Source: Algorimicrobium sediminis
GTDB taxonomy: Bacteria; Bacteroidota; Bacteroidia; Flavobacteriales; Flavobacteriaceae
Assembly (NCBI RefSeq): GCF_042684585.1
Contig: NZ_JBHULS010000001.1
Span: forward strand, 124,001 to 188,000
DNA: 64,000 bases
Direction of reading: 5' to 3'
In this document: piece after piece, positions 16,200-26,435 of the stretch
How positions within the stretch are numbered: the first letter of the stretch is position 1
Layout of the letters: each line of letters begins with the position of its first letter
Made by a program: the position numbers and the translations under genes
Notes under the pieces: generated by a model
The model's database searches: none
What the model was told of the DNA's origin: nothing
Seen by the model: the letters and a program-made list of their open reading frames with translations, nothing else

Positions 16200-19000
16200 C
16201 TAGCGCTTTAAGGTAAAATGACCTGTGCGTTGTTCTCCAGATTTTAAGGTTATCAAGTACCAATAATCATTTGAAGGCATGAGGTTACCGTTGTAAAAAC
16301 CGTCCCACATTTTAGATCGAACCGCTAGTTGCTTTAAAAGTTTTCCATACCTATCGAAAATAACGATGCTTTGAATGCTGTTTTTTGGGTCTGTTACTTG
16401 CCAGATATCGTTTTGTCCATCGCCGTTAGGTGTAAAAAATAAAGGGATTATTATGGATTCAGGTCCTTCAATTTCAAACATAACAGATTTTATGACGCAG
16501 CCATTTTCGTCTTGCACATATAAAATATGCGTTCCAGGCGTTAAGCCGCTAAATATATTGCCTAACTGGAAACTGCCAGTATCTAGCGCATACTCATAAG
16601 TAATTGCTGTGTTTGCCATAGTAACCGTTACGGTATCGCCATTTATTGAAATATTGTTTTCGGTTAGCGTGAAATTTATAGCAGGATAAACGCTAACCGT
16701 AAAACTAGATTCGTTAGAGCAGGTGTTAGGTGTGGTGCCAGATTCGTTATAAATATAAATTGTCTGCGTGCTTGTTATAATATTCCCAGCAAAAAGCGGC
16801 GTTCCCGTTCCGTTAGNNNNNNNNNNNNNNNNNNNNNNNNNNNNNNNNNNNNNNNNNNNNNNNNNNNNNNNNNNNNNNNNNNNNNNNNNNNNNNNNNNNN
16901 NNNNNNNNNNNNNTAATTACCGTTTGTTAATGCTGGCAAGGTGTAATCTGTACAAACTTCCTGATCTTGTATGGTATCTACCAAAGGCGCTCCAATAATG
17001 GTGATAGTAAAACTACTTTCGTTAAAACAGGTATTGGGTGGCGTACCAATGATATTATAAATAAAAATGGTTTGTGTGGATTGAATAACCTGACCAGGGT
17101 TTAATTGCGTGCCAGCTCCGTTGGGTGCTGTATAGTAATTACCATGGGTTAACACGGGTAAAATATATTCGGTACAAACTGTTTGATTGGCCAAAACATC
17201 AACAGGAGGCGTGCCTAAAACGCTAACCGTAAAACTAGATTCGTTAGAGCAGGTGTTAGGCGCGGTGCCGGACTCGTTATAAATATAAATAGTTTGCGTA
17301 TTGGTTATAATATTCCCAGCAAAAAGCGGCGTTCCCGTTCCGTTAGTTCCTGTAAAATAATTACCGTTTGTTAATGGTGGCAAGGTGTAATCTGTACAAA
17401 CTTCTTGGTCTTGTATGGTATCTACCAAAGGCGCTCCAATAATGGTAACCGTAAAACTACTTTCGTTAAAACAGGTATTGGGTGGCGTACCAATGATATT
17501 ATAAATAAAAATGGTTTGTGTGGATTGAATAACCTGACCAGGGTTTAATTGCGTGCCAGCTCCGTTGGGTGCTGTATAGTAATTACCATGGGTTAACACG
17601 GGTAAAATATATTCGGTACAAACTGTTTGATTGGCCAAAACATCAACAGGAGGCGTGCCTAAAACGCTAACCGTAAAACTAGATTCGTTAAAGCAGATGT
17701 TAGGCGCGGTGCCGGACTCGTTATAAATATAAATAGTCTGGGTGCTTGTTATAATATTCCCAGCAAAAAGCGGTGTTCCCGTTCCGTTAGTTCCTGTAAA
17801 ATAATTACCGTTTGTTAATGGTGGCAAGGTGTAATCTGTACAAACCTCTTGATCTTGCATGGTATCTACCGTAGAAACGAACAAAATTGTAACATCTGTA
17901 AGGTAGGTGCAATTACTTGATGAAATTTCGCAATAATACTGATTGTTATTAAAGCTCCCTGGTACATTATTTAAGGTTAGCGTATCAGTTTGTGCACCAG
18001 AATGTTGAGCGTCATTAACAACATTTACCCAGTTTCCCGAAATATCTAACATTTTCCATTGGTAGGTGTATGTCCCTGTAGCTATAGAAATAGCAAATTC
18101 AGCATCACCATTCTCGCAGGTATATTGCCAGTTTGGTTGCACATAGGACGGCGGATTATTTGTAATTGGGTCTGCTGTATGCGTGCCTAAATTGGAACAT
18201 GTTTCATTTAAATTTATAGTCCAATCCGAAGGTGTGTATGTGTTGTTGGGAGCTATGGCATCGGGGTTTCTAATAATGCTGTAACCACGTTCATTTGGGG
18301 CTTCAACAACATCTATTACGGTTCCATTTTTTAATAACTTAAATTCGTCGTTATCGTTAATTCCCGTGTCTACTGTAAAATCTGCTGTTAAACCCGAGCA
18401 TATAGCGCCATTACCTAACAAAATAATATACGTATCTAACGAGGCAATAGTACCGGTAATAGTATAGGTTTGACTGGGCGTTGCATTGCCAATATCGCCA
18501 TAGCGTTCTATTAAGTACATGTTGTCCAGAGTTATGGTATTAGTTGTTGGGTTAAAAAGTTCTATAACCGCATAGCTTCCTGTTTCTGCATCGTACACTT
18601 CAGATATGTAGATATCGCTATCGGTACACTCCGATTTTATAAAGCCAAATTCAGTTGCTGAATTTCCCGTACAACCGCCAGAACTGGTTACAGAAATAGT
18701 GGCGCTATCATTTGTGCCAGATACGGCCCAAGCCGTAATTTCAGTATCACTAATAATATTGAAGCCATTTGGTATACCATTGAAAGCTACAGTTGCCGCG
18801 TTGGTAAAGTTGTTGCCGTAAATGGTAACCATGGTGTTTTCCCCACCTGTTAAAGGATAAAATGAAGTTATTTCGGGTGCCGGACACGGATTGGAAAAAG
18901 TGGTGTTTACATCTGGATTATGTAAACTGCCAGCAGTAAAACTGAACATGTTACTAACTGCGAAAAAAATAAGAATGGTAATAAATTGTAAAGGCTTCAT
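16200..19000 (-). CDS. T9SS type B secreted protein with tandem repeats, interrupted by assembly gap
   Basis: One gene split by the N run. Start is the ATG at 19000, giving a signal peptide MKPLQFITILIFFAVSNMFS. Domain order: an IPT/TIG-like Ig fold (PAPEITSFYPLTGGENTMVTI), a lamin-tail-like domain (DIYISEVYDAETGSYAVIELF), an Ig-like segment, at least two and a half copies of a 148-residue tandem repeat, then the CHU_C sorting domain (FFTPNGDGQNDIW, end GHFTLKR). Translation on both sides of the gap is open, but 97 Ns put the halves out of frame; the repeat shows the real gap is 11 bases or 11 plus a multiple of 444. Not a pseudogene by this evidence. It is likely surface-exposed or secreted. 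Own -7 box at 19026-19019. Confidence 0.8.
16689..17869 (-). repeat. In-gene tandem repeat, 444-bp period (2 x 74 codons)
   Basis: Alternating 74-codon units A (VDTIQDQEVCTDYTLPPL...) and B (VDVLANQTVCTEYILPVL...). A1 17869-17648, B1 17647-17426, A2 17425-17204, B2 17203-16982, A3 16981-16689 containing the gap. Same-type units are nearly identical in DNA, so the array is likely to vary in copy number and to collapse in assembly. Confidence 0.9.
16817..16913. other. Assembly gap of 97 N inside the tandem repeat
   Basis: Flanks CCGTTAG and TAATTACCG are joined by 11 bases (TTCCTGTAAAA) in the complete copies at about 17340-17365 and 17785-17810. Filling with 11 bases restores the frame and makes unit A3 exactly 69 codons; 97 does not keep the frame. 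Confidence 0.95.
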
Positions 19001-19018
19001 GGTAGTGGAAATAGCCAT

Positions 19019-19026
19019 CAAAAGTA
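19019..19026 (-). promoter_or_regulatory. -7 box for the tandem-repeat T9SS gene
   Basis: CAAAAGTA on plus is TACTTTTG on minus, an exact consensus match 19 bases before the ATG at 19000. No TTG at -33. Confidence 0.5.
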
Positions 19027-19065
19027 GCAAATATTTAGAGACTTGAAAAATATATAGACAAGGGT

Positions 19066-21396
19066 TTAGCGCACTAATGAGAAATGCCCGGTATAAATTT
19101 TTCCGTTAGGAAGTGTAGCCCGGAACCAATAATCGTCTGCCCCTAAAAGCTGACCTTCGTAAGTGCCATTCCATGCAGCGTTGGCCCTGTTAAGCTGTTT
19201 TATAAGTTTGCCATACCTATTAAAAATAGCAATTTGCATTTGTGCCGTTCTCGGATTTAAACCTATGGGCCTCCACATATCATTCATGCCATCGCCATTT
19301 GGTGTGAAAAATTTTGGAAAACCTAAAACAGATATTTCTTTGGAAACAAAGCCACAGCCGTTTACATCATTTACCGTAATGCTGTGCAGGCCGGCCGAAA
19401 CATTGTAAAAGGTAGGGCTGTTTTGAAAGGTTCCAAAATCTAAAGCATATTCATAGGTACCATCGCCCGAAACTGTTATTGTAACACTATTATTTGATGA
19501 GGCATCCATTATAGCAATATCCTCAATTGTTGGCAGGTTGGATGGTAAAACGCTAATAATTCTTGTACTTGCACAACCTGCTGTATTTGTAACGGTTACC
19601 GTGTAAGTACCTATGTTATTAATTTGAATTAGAGAAGTATTTTGCATTAAATCGGCTCCGTTAAAAAACCACTGGTACGAATAATTATTTGGCAGATTAT
19701 CTGTAAGTCCCGCCGAAAGAGATAAAGGTAAAGGCGCCTTGTTTAAACAATAAAAAACGGTTTCATCGCTAGGTAGTTCCGGTTTTTTAGAAATATTTAA
19801 AGTAAGCGAAGTAAAAGCAAAACACTGATTATTATTTGTAATTTGAAGGTATAATACATCTAGATTAGGGCTGGTGGTGTTGCTATAACTTCCTAAAATT
19901 TCGTTTTGCTGATTTTCCAAATCATTTTGGGTCGGGTAAAAGGAAACGAAAGCCGAATTGGGCACATCGGGGTGCGCTAATACATGAGCCTCTAATTCTG
20001 AAATAGAAAAAGTTTCTACGCCATCGTTATCGGTATCGCAGGTTGAAAAAGATGCTAAATCAATAATGTTATCGGCAATATCTAATGTCACTTCCGCCAC
20101 AGAAACGCAGCCATTAGCATTATTTACACGTGCATAAACAGGTTGTAAAGCTCCCGAGCTAATGTAGTTTGTTGGATTTGCAATACGGTCTGCGCCGCCT
20201 TGTTCTGCTCCAGAAAAGGTTTCATAAAAACTATTAACATCCAATTGGGTGTTACCGTTTACAATAGCTGGTTCGGCATCAAATAAATTATAGGTAGTGC
20301 GTCCGTTTAAATCCCAGTCGCATGCCACCAAAGTGGTATTACTTACTACGGGATTTGTGTCGTATTCTATGGTAACTTGGCCTGTACTTAAACACCTGCC
20401 GTCTATAATTACCTCAACTTCATAGGTACCCGCCTCTGTTACCGTGTAGGTAGGACCTGATTCGTTAGTAATTTCAAGTCCATTTCGAAACCATCTGTAG
20501 GTATTGTTTCCGGGCTGAAAGGCGTTTAGCTCAATGGTTTGGTCGGTGCAAAGTGCCGAGTTATCCGCAATTAAAAGGTCGCGACCCAAATTGGAGCGTA
20601 ATTGAAAACTTCCCGCCTCAAGATAAACAGCCGAATCGTAGCGGTAATTTTGTTCGTCTGCAATAACTAATTTTACATGGTAGCGTGTGTTGGGAACGAC
20701 GTTAGCCACTGCTGTTAAAATATCGGTTTGGCCATTAAAATTTATAGGTGCTTCTGGGCCGTTCCAGCTACCAAAATAACGTGGGTTTATAGGTGCGCAA
20801 CTATTTGGTATTCCCGGGTGAACGGTGGTAACTTTTATGGGTGTATTGGTGTTAGGAACAACAGCAATATTGGTGTAAGACGATTGGTTTACGGGGCGGA
20901 TTAAAAAGCCAAATAAATCGGAATACTGACAAGTATTGGCATTCCCTTCTTGATACTCTTCTGAAGCAAAAATATATCGGAAACTAATTTGGTCTGCTAT
21001 GGCTTCAAATTCAAACTCTAGAATGGTAGCGTTTAAAGTATTGGTTTCGTTTAGGACAGTTTCTAAATCGCTATCTCCGTTCCAATTGGGTGCGTCATCA
21101 TCGCTTAAAGTGGTATTTGGACCTGCTGTATTGGCTAGCCGTCCAGTTGAGAGTACAATGCCATTTTGAAATGGAAAAGAAGCATTATTCGCCTCAAAAT
21201 AGCCGTAGCTTAAATCGTTGCCATTAAAATCTCCGCTAACGGCATTCGTTACAACAACGTTTGAAATACATTCGCTGTCAATTAATACCTCTTCAATAAG
21301 TTCCTGTGGTGTGTACAAACGCGCATCAACTTCTACGTTTTGTGCCCAAGTCAGGGATGTAAATAGACAGAAAAGTATAAAAAATATCGGTTTCAT
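19066..21396 (-). CDS. T9SS type B secreted protein with choice-of-anchor L domain
   Basis: 776 residues from the ATG at 21396; a TTG three codons earlier is also open but less likely. Signal peptide ends WAQ near residue 19. Residues about 35-250 match the choice-of-anchor L domain (SYGYFEANNASFPFQNGIVLS; IFASEEYQEG; YSDLFGFLIRP). Then an Ig-like/PKD-like part (NTYRWFRNGLEI), two copies of the roughly 90-residue CD.D.DG...F repeat (VACDWDLNGRTTYNL; STCDTDNDGVETFSI), another Ig-like fold, and CHU_C (FFTPNGDGMNDMW, end GHFSLVR). Substrate or ligand is unknown. Secreted by T9SS. Confidence 0.88.
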   Translation of the reverse strand: MKPIFFILFCLFTSLTWAQNVEVDARLYTPQELIEEVLIDSECISNVVVTNAVSGDFNGNDLSYGYFEANNASFPFQNGIVLSTGRLANTAGPNTTLSDDDAPNWNGDSDLETVLNETNTLNATILEFEFEAIADQISFRYIFASEEYQEGNANTCQYSDLFGFLIRPVNQSSYTNIAVVPNTNTPIKVTTVHPGIPNSCAPINPRYFGSWNGPEAPINFNGQTDILTAVANVVPNTRYHVKLVIADEQNYRYDSAVYLEAGSFQLRSNLGRDLLIADNSALCTDQTIELNAFQPGNNTYRWFRNGLEITNESGPTYTVTEAGTYEVEVIIDGRCLSTGQVTIEYDTNPVVSNTTLVACDWDLNGRTTYNLFDAEPAIVNGNTQLDVNSFYETFSGAEQGGADRIANPTNYISSGALQPVYARVNNANGCVSVAEVTLDIADNIIDLASFSTCDTDNDGVETFSISELEAHVLAHPDVPNSAFVSFYPTQNDLENQQNEILGSYSNTTSPNLDVLYLQITNNNQCFAFTSLTLNISKKPELPSDETVFYCLNKAPLPLSLSAGLTDNLPNNYSYQWFFNGADLMQNTSLIQINNIGTYTVTVTNTAGCASTRIISVLPSNLPTIEDIAIMDASSNNSVTITVSGDGTYEYALDFGTFQNSPTFYNVSAGLHSITVNDVNGCGFVSKEISVLGFPKFFTPNGDGMNDMWRPIGLNPRTAQMQIAIFNRYGKLIKQLNRANAAWNGTYEGQLLGADDYWFRATLPNGKIYTGHFSLVR

Positions 21397-21413
21397 TTTT
21401 TGCAATTGGGCTG

Positions 21414-21421
21414 CAAAGATA
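21414..21421 (-). promoter_or_regulatory. -7 box for the 776-residue T9SS gene
   Basis: CAAAGATA on plus is TATCTTTG on minus, exact match, 18 bases before the ATG at 21396. Confidence 0.5.
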
Positions 21422-21489
21422 CGGAATAAGAATTGTTATTAATTCACAGCGCTTGTTGCTTTTATGATAAGTTTATGTTAAATCCTTTA

Positions 21490-24400
21490 TTAGCGTTTTA
21501 GGGTAAAATTGCGTTTTACTTCAAAAGCGATATCGCCTTTTTTTACTTGCGCTAAAAACCAGTAGTCATCTGTAGGCATGTTTTGTCCCTTGTAGGTACC
21601 ATCCCAACCAACGGAGGTGTGATTTAACGTTGTAAGCAGTTTGCCATATCGGTTAAAAATATAAACAATAGTGCCCGGTATTTGGTCTACGCCTGTAATA
21701 TGCCACGTGTCATTTTGGCCATCTTGGTTTGGCGTGAAAAAGCGTGGGGCATCAATAATAACCAATTCCTTAATAGCAGATGCACAACCATTTAAGTCGA
21801 TTACCTCTATGGTATGTGGCCCTAAAGAAACGTTGTAAAAAATGTTGGATTGCTGTGGTACGCCATTGTCTAAAATATACAGGTAATTGCCAATACCGCT
21901 TATGGTAACTGTAATATTGTTGGGATCGGAAAAATCTACTGTTTCTGTAAATTCTATGGTAGCCTGTTCGGACTCAATAACGTTAAAGGTAGCTGTAGTT
22001 GTGCAACCATAATCGGTTGTTACGGTTACAGAGTACATGCCAATTTCTGTGATTTCAATTTCTGATGTTCTGGCACCTGTGGACCATAAGTAGGTATCTG
22101 TTTCAAAGCCAGTATCGGCACTTACTACAAGCGGCAAATTATCTAAACATACCGTTTGATCTGGAATTTGAACAAAAGGCTTGCGTTGCACTAGGGTTAA
22201 GAAACTAGTGGTACTAAAGCAGCCAGTTGCATTATTTTGAACCCGTACATAAATGGTTTGCTCGTTAAACGCATTGTAATTTAAGTTGGCAATAGGATTG
22301 TTGTTTTCCAAGGCTTCAATCTCTAATTCAAAATATGATACGGTAAAATTAGCAGCATTCTGACTACCTAAAATAGATCTTGTTTGTTGCGATAAATCGA
22401 AAATAAGCATCCCATCAAAATCCGTATCACAAGCCTCCATATTTGGTGGTGTATTTGCTATTGGGTTTTGATTAACTGTTAACACAAATGAACTAGTAGC
22501 AAAACATCCTGTTTGGGTATTCTCGGCCCGAATATAAATAATATCGCTATTGGAACTGTAATTATAAGTGGTGTTTAAAGCATTTTCGTTGTTTTGAGCA
22601 TCGGTTTCGGTGGCGAAAAAGTTGAGGTTTACATTGGGTTGGTTGCCAATAAAAGTTTCATAAGTGTCTAACAAATTAACGGTATTGTTGGGTGTCTCGC
22701 ATACTGGATACGCGTTAATAGGGTTAATAGTGGGTGGTACATTAACACGTAAGTTTAATGGGACACTAACATAACAAGCCGATACGGTATTGGTAACACG
22801 GATATAAACAGTTTGCGGATTTTCAATATTATTGTAAGCCTCTGGATTGGGTATATTGTTTGTGTTGGCCTCTAAATCGGCTATGTTTTCGTGGTAGGTT
22901 ACCAAAATATCGTTTTGCCTGATATTAAGCACTTCTAACTCTGCAACGGTTAAATTGAAACTGGTAGACCCATCGTTATCCGAGTCGCATTGTACCATTT
23001 CCGATGCCTGGTTAACGCGTGGTACCTGAATAACATTTAGCCCAAATTCTGCAATACCATAACAAAATGTCCCATTTTCAATTCGGGTGTAAATTTGTTG
23101 CGGATTGTTTTGGTTGGTATAATTTAAAGGCAGTGCGTTTATAGCATTGGTGGCATTTTCTAGACTATCGTAAAAAGTAATTGTTAGGTTTTCCGGACTA
23201 TTTAAACTCATTTGGTCTTGGATGGCAGTGAGGTTGAATGTTTCTTGGCCATCGTTGGAAATATCGTCACATAAAAAGGTATCGGTTGGAGGTGTAAAAA
23301 TAGGTAAGGAACCTACCTCTATTAAAAAGCTACTAACACCAAAGCAGGCTGTATCGGTAATATTTTCTACCCTTACATGAATGCGTTGTGGGTTTGAAGT
23401 GTTTTCATACACACTTGTTTTATCTATACTATTGGTACGGTTTAAGGCATCTTCTGGTGTCTCAAAGTAAAGCACGCGTTTGCCAACCTGATTATTTAAA
23501 ATTTCGGCATCTTTATCTTGAAAAATAAAAGCGCCAATTTGATTGCCATCTGTTTCGCAATCATTAAAGTCTGAAATACTTGTAAATACGGGTAAGGTAT
23601 TTACAATAACATCAAAACTTTCAACACTAAAACAGCCCGTGCTTATACGTTCAATACGGATAAATATGGTTTCTGTACCACTGTTGTAATTGGTGGTATT
23701 GTTTATTGGGTTCGTGTCGTTCTCGGCGTCTGCCAAGCTGTTGTAAAATGATAGGTTTAAATCGGTGGTGTTACTAACAATTTCAGATATTTTGGATTCT
23801 AAATTAAGGCGTGTCATACCATCTTGGTCGTCGTCGCAAATAATGGCGTTAGTTGGCTGGTTTGTTTCTGGAGCTGGTAGTACAAGTATTTCTAGGTTTT
23901 CAACATCAAAACAACCGGTAACGCTGTTGGTAACGCGCACAAATACAGTAACCGGGTTACTGGTGTTGTTGTAAAATGGTGGTAATGGATTTGTATTATC
24001 TAATGCATTTTGTTCTGTTTCAAAATAGCTTACCGTGGCATTTGGGATACTTCCAGAAACAAAGCTGTTAAAGCTGGACATGTCAATGGAGGCAAAGGTA
24101 TCTGTATCCGTATCGCAATATGTGGTGGCTGGCAACGGATTTAGTATAGTAGCGGGGTCTATGAGTAATGCAATTTCAGAATTAATACTACAATCTAAAT
24201 TTGCAACGGTTACATATAACGTTTGGGGCGCATTAGTAACTTGGTAAAGAATGCTTGCATCCAGAGCATTTTCATTATTTAACTGGTCTGTTTCGTTTTC
24301 GAAAAATGTTACCGTGGTGTCTTCTAATCCATTGGAAATGGTGGTAGCTATGTTTTCCAAATTAAAATCTGCAATGCCGTCATTGGATTCGTCATCGCAC

Positions 24401-26313
24401 ACCGCAAAATCTCTAATATTGGTGCTATTTGTTAGAAAATTAGCATGCAACTCGATACTGGCAATAGCTGGGCAGCCGGTAAGATTATCTACCACACGTA
24501 TGTAAACAACCTGAAGTTGTGGCGTTGTGTTGGTATAGTTGGTAATATCTTCAATGGGGTTGGCCCCAGTTTGCGCATCTTCATAGGTGATGTGAAAGCT
24601 TGTAGTTACATTGTTTAAGCTATTTAAGACATCTGAAATAACACTGGATAAGTCGAAGGTTTCAAAACCATCTTCATCCTGTTCGCAAGCGTCTATAACT
24701 TGGGTTTCGTTATTAATTTGCGGACCTTCCAAAACCGTTATTTCTTGCGTGGTGGTAGTTACACAGCCTGTAAGCGCATTAACAACCCGAATAAAAACAG
24801 TATCTGTTTGAGAGCTATTGGTGTAAGGCATTTCTATAGGATTTGCTCCCGTGTCTGCATCTGTTTGATTAAAATGATAACTTACAGTATAGTCGGGATT
24901 ACCGCCGGTAATGGTGTTATTATTAGCAGACAAATCAATTTGTGTCATGCCATCGCCGTTACCATCGTCGCAAACTTCTAGTGGGTCTGGTGGCGTAATG
25001 TTTGGAACTGGATTAACTAAAATATTAAAGGAGCCAAATGCTAGGCAGCCAGTATTAATGTCCAAAATGCGTACAAATATGGTTTGGGGGTTACTGGAAT
25101 TTTGAAATGGCGCAGTAATAGGAAAACTACCGTCTTGGGCGTTGGTACTGTTAAAATGGTAAGAAATAGTGTAATTGCCAGGGGGTACAGCGGCAAGAAC
25201 AGCGGCGTCCATTACAGATACATCTACGGTGTAGATTCCGTCGTTAGTGGGGTCGTCGCAGACCTCAAAATCGGGAATAGCTTCAGCGGCCTGTTCGGAG
25301 TTTAGGGTTACATTAATTGTATCCTCAATAGTACAAATAGTGTTATTTAGCGGAATGCTAACCGAAACAGTGTACGTTCCGGATTCGGTAACGGTTAATG
25401 TAGGACTGGTTTCACCCGGAATAGGAGCGTTATTATCCAACCATACATAAGTGGCTAAAGGGTTTTGTATATCGCCATCTAATATCAGATTATCTGCACA
25501 GGTTGTCACATCTGGACCCAAATCTACAGATGCATTAAAGCTATTACCTTCAATAAAAACAGCCGAATCGAAATTTTGATCTGTTTGGTCCGCAATTATA
25601 AGTTTAATTTGATACGGCACATTAGGTTGAATAGTAGCAGCTGCCGTAAGTACGGTTGTTCGTCCATTAAAATTAGTATCTCCTAAACTGTATCCTTCAA
25701 AATATGCTTCGTTGTCTGCGGGACAAAACCCCAAAATTTCTGGATGAATAGTGCTGGTATTTACCGGCACGTTTGTTCCAGGAACTACCGCTATATTTAC
25801 ATAAGGATCGGTGGAGCCAGCTTCTCTAATTAAAAAGGCAAATCCGTCAGAATAGATACATGGGTAATTATCAAAATATTCCTCGGAAGCCAAAATATAA
25901 TTAAATTGAATTTGGTTGGAAACGGAAATAAAATCGAATTCGATAGTCGTGGCGTTTAGCGTGTTTGTAATACCCAAGATAGTTTCTAAATCGTTGTCTG
26001 TTCCCCAGTTTAAATCACCGTCATTTAAAGGATTGCTGTTTGTGGTATTACCTGCCGATACAGCAGCGCCTGTGGATAACAGAATACCATTTTGAAACGG
26101 GAATGCCGAATTACCACGTTCAAAATAACCAAAACTGTTTATATTGTTTACCGAACCATTAACGGCAGATTGTACATTTGAAATTTCTACACAACCACTA
26201 ATAAGCCGCTCCTCAATTAGTTGCTGAACGGGTAGGCTGTCATCAATAGAAATCTGTTGCGAAAAGCTGTTGCTGGCTAAAAACAGACATGTAAAAAATA
26301 GGGCATATTTCAT
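21490..26313 (-). CDS. Giant T9SS type B protein with 11 CDxDxDG repeats and choice-of-anchor L domain
   Basis: 1607 residues from the ATG at 26313 (an upstream TTG is open but would only add five residues before the signal). Signal peptide ends FSQ near residue 19. Choice-of-anchor L domain at about 35-250 (SFGYFERGNSAFPFQNGILLS; ILASEEYFDNYP). An Ig-like domain follows. From about 345 to 1380 come eleven divergent repeats of about 90 residues, each beginning with a Cys-Asp acidic loop such as ACDTDFDGMLIFDLS and closing with a strand like IYVRVQNNATGCF. A final Ig-like fold leads to CHU_C (FFTPNQDGQNDTW, end FTLKR). The acidic loops look able to bind calcium. Likely a long surface stalk or adhesin. 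Confidence 0.88.
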   Translation of the reverse strand: MKYALFFTCLFLASNSFSQQISIDDSLPVQQLIEERLISGCVEISNVQSAVNGSVNNINSFGYFERGNSAFPFQNGILLSTGAAVSAGNTTNSNPLNDGDLNWGTDNDLETILGITNTLNATTIEFDFISVSNQIQFNYILASEEYFDNYPCIYSDGFAFLIREAGSTDPYVNIAVVPGTNVPVNTSTIHPEILGFCPADNEAYFEGYSLGDTNFNGRTTVLTAAATIQPNVPYQIKLIIADQTDQNFDSAVFIEGNSFNASVDLGPDVTTCADNLILDGDIQNPLATYVWLDNNAPIPGETSPTLTVTESGTYTVSVSIPLNNTICTIEDTINVTLNSEQAAEAIPDFEVCDDPTNDGIYTVDVSVMDAAVLAAVPPGNYTISYHFNSTNAQDGSFPITAPFQNSSNPQTIFVRILDINTGCLAFGSFNILVNPVPNITPPDPLEVCDDGNGDGMTQIDLSANNNTITGGNPDYTVSYHFNQTDADTGANPIEMPYTNSSQTDTVFIRVVNALTGCVTTTTQEITVLEGPQINNETQVIDACEQDEDGFETFDLSSVISDVLNSLNNVTTSFHITYEDAQTGANPIEDITNYTNTTPQLQVVYIRVVDNLTGCPAIASIELHANFLTNSTNIRDFAVCDDESNDGIADFNLENIATTISNGLEDTTVTFFENETDQLNNENALDASILYQVTNAPQTLYVTVANLDCSINSEIALLIDPATILNPLPATTYCDTDTDTFASIDMSSFNSFVSGSIPNATVSYFETEQNALDNTNPLPPFYNNTSNPVTVFVRVTNSVTGCFDVENLEILVLPAPETNQPTNAIICDDDQDGMTRLNLESKISEIVSNTTDLNLSFYNSLADAENDTNPINNTTNYNSGTETIFIRIERISTGCFSVESFDVIVNTLPVFTSISDFNDCETDGNQIGAFIFQDKDAEILNNQVGKRVLYFETPEDALNRTNSIDKTSVYENTSNPQRIHVRVENITDTACFGVSSFLIEVGSLPIFTPPTDTFLCDDISNDGQETFNLTAIQDQMSLNSPENLTITFYDSLENATNAINALPLNYTNQNNPQQIYTRIENGTFCYGIAEFGLNVIQVPRVNQASEMVQCDSDNDGSTSFNLTVAELEVLNIRQNDILVTYHENIADLEANTNNIPNPEAYNNIENPQTVYIRVTNTVSACYVSVPLNLRVNVPPTINPINAYPVCETPNNTVNLLDTYETFIGNQPNVNLNFFATETDAQNNENALNTTYNYSSNSDIIYIRAENTQTGCFATSSFVLTVNQNPIANTPPNMEACDTDFDGMLIFDLSQQTRSILGSQNAANFTVSYFELEIEALENNNPIANLNYNAFNEQTIYVRVQNNATGCFSTTSFLTLVQRKPFVQIPDQTVCLDNLPLVVSADTGFETDTYLWSTGARTSEIEITEIGMYSVTVTTDYGCTTTATFNVIESEQATIEFTETVDFSDPNNITVTISGIGNYLYILDNGVPQQSNIFYNVSLGPHTIEVIDLNGCASAIKELVIIDAPRFFTPNQDGQNDTWHITGVDQIPGTIVYIFNRYGKLLTTLNHTSVGWDGTYKGQNMPTDDYWFLAQVKKGDIAFEVKRNFTLKR

Positions 26314-26357
26314 TCTTGTAGGGTTCAAATGGATTTTGTAGGTATCTAAAAACGAGA

Positions 26358-26365
26358 CAAATATA
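26358..26365 (-). promoter_or_regulatory. -7 box for the giant T9SS gene
   Basis: CAAATATA on plus is TATATTTG on minus, exact match, 45 bases before the ATG at 26313. Confidence 0.5.
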
Positions 26366-26435
26366 CGAAAAATTATAGACGAAAGACATAATTAGTCGAC
26401 AAAATGCAATTATTTTTTGATACATTTAACAGTTC

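Noticed and set aside
16689..17869. CRISPR-like array
   Set aside because: The repeat period is 444 bases and the units are coding and in frame; there are no short repeats with unique spacers.
16200..19000. Frameshifted pseudogene at the N run
   Set aside because: The frame change comes from the arbitrary N length; the intact repeat copies show that 11 bases (mod 444) restore one open frame.
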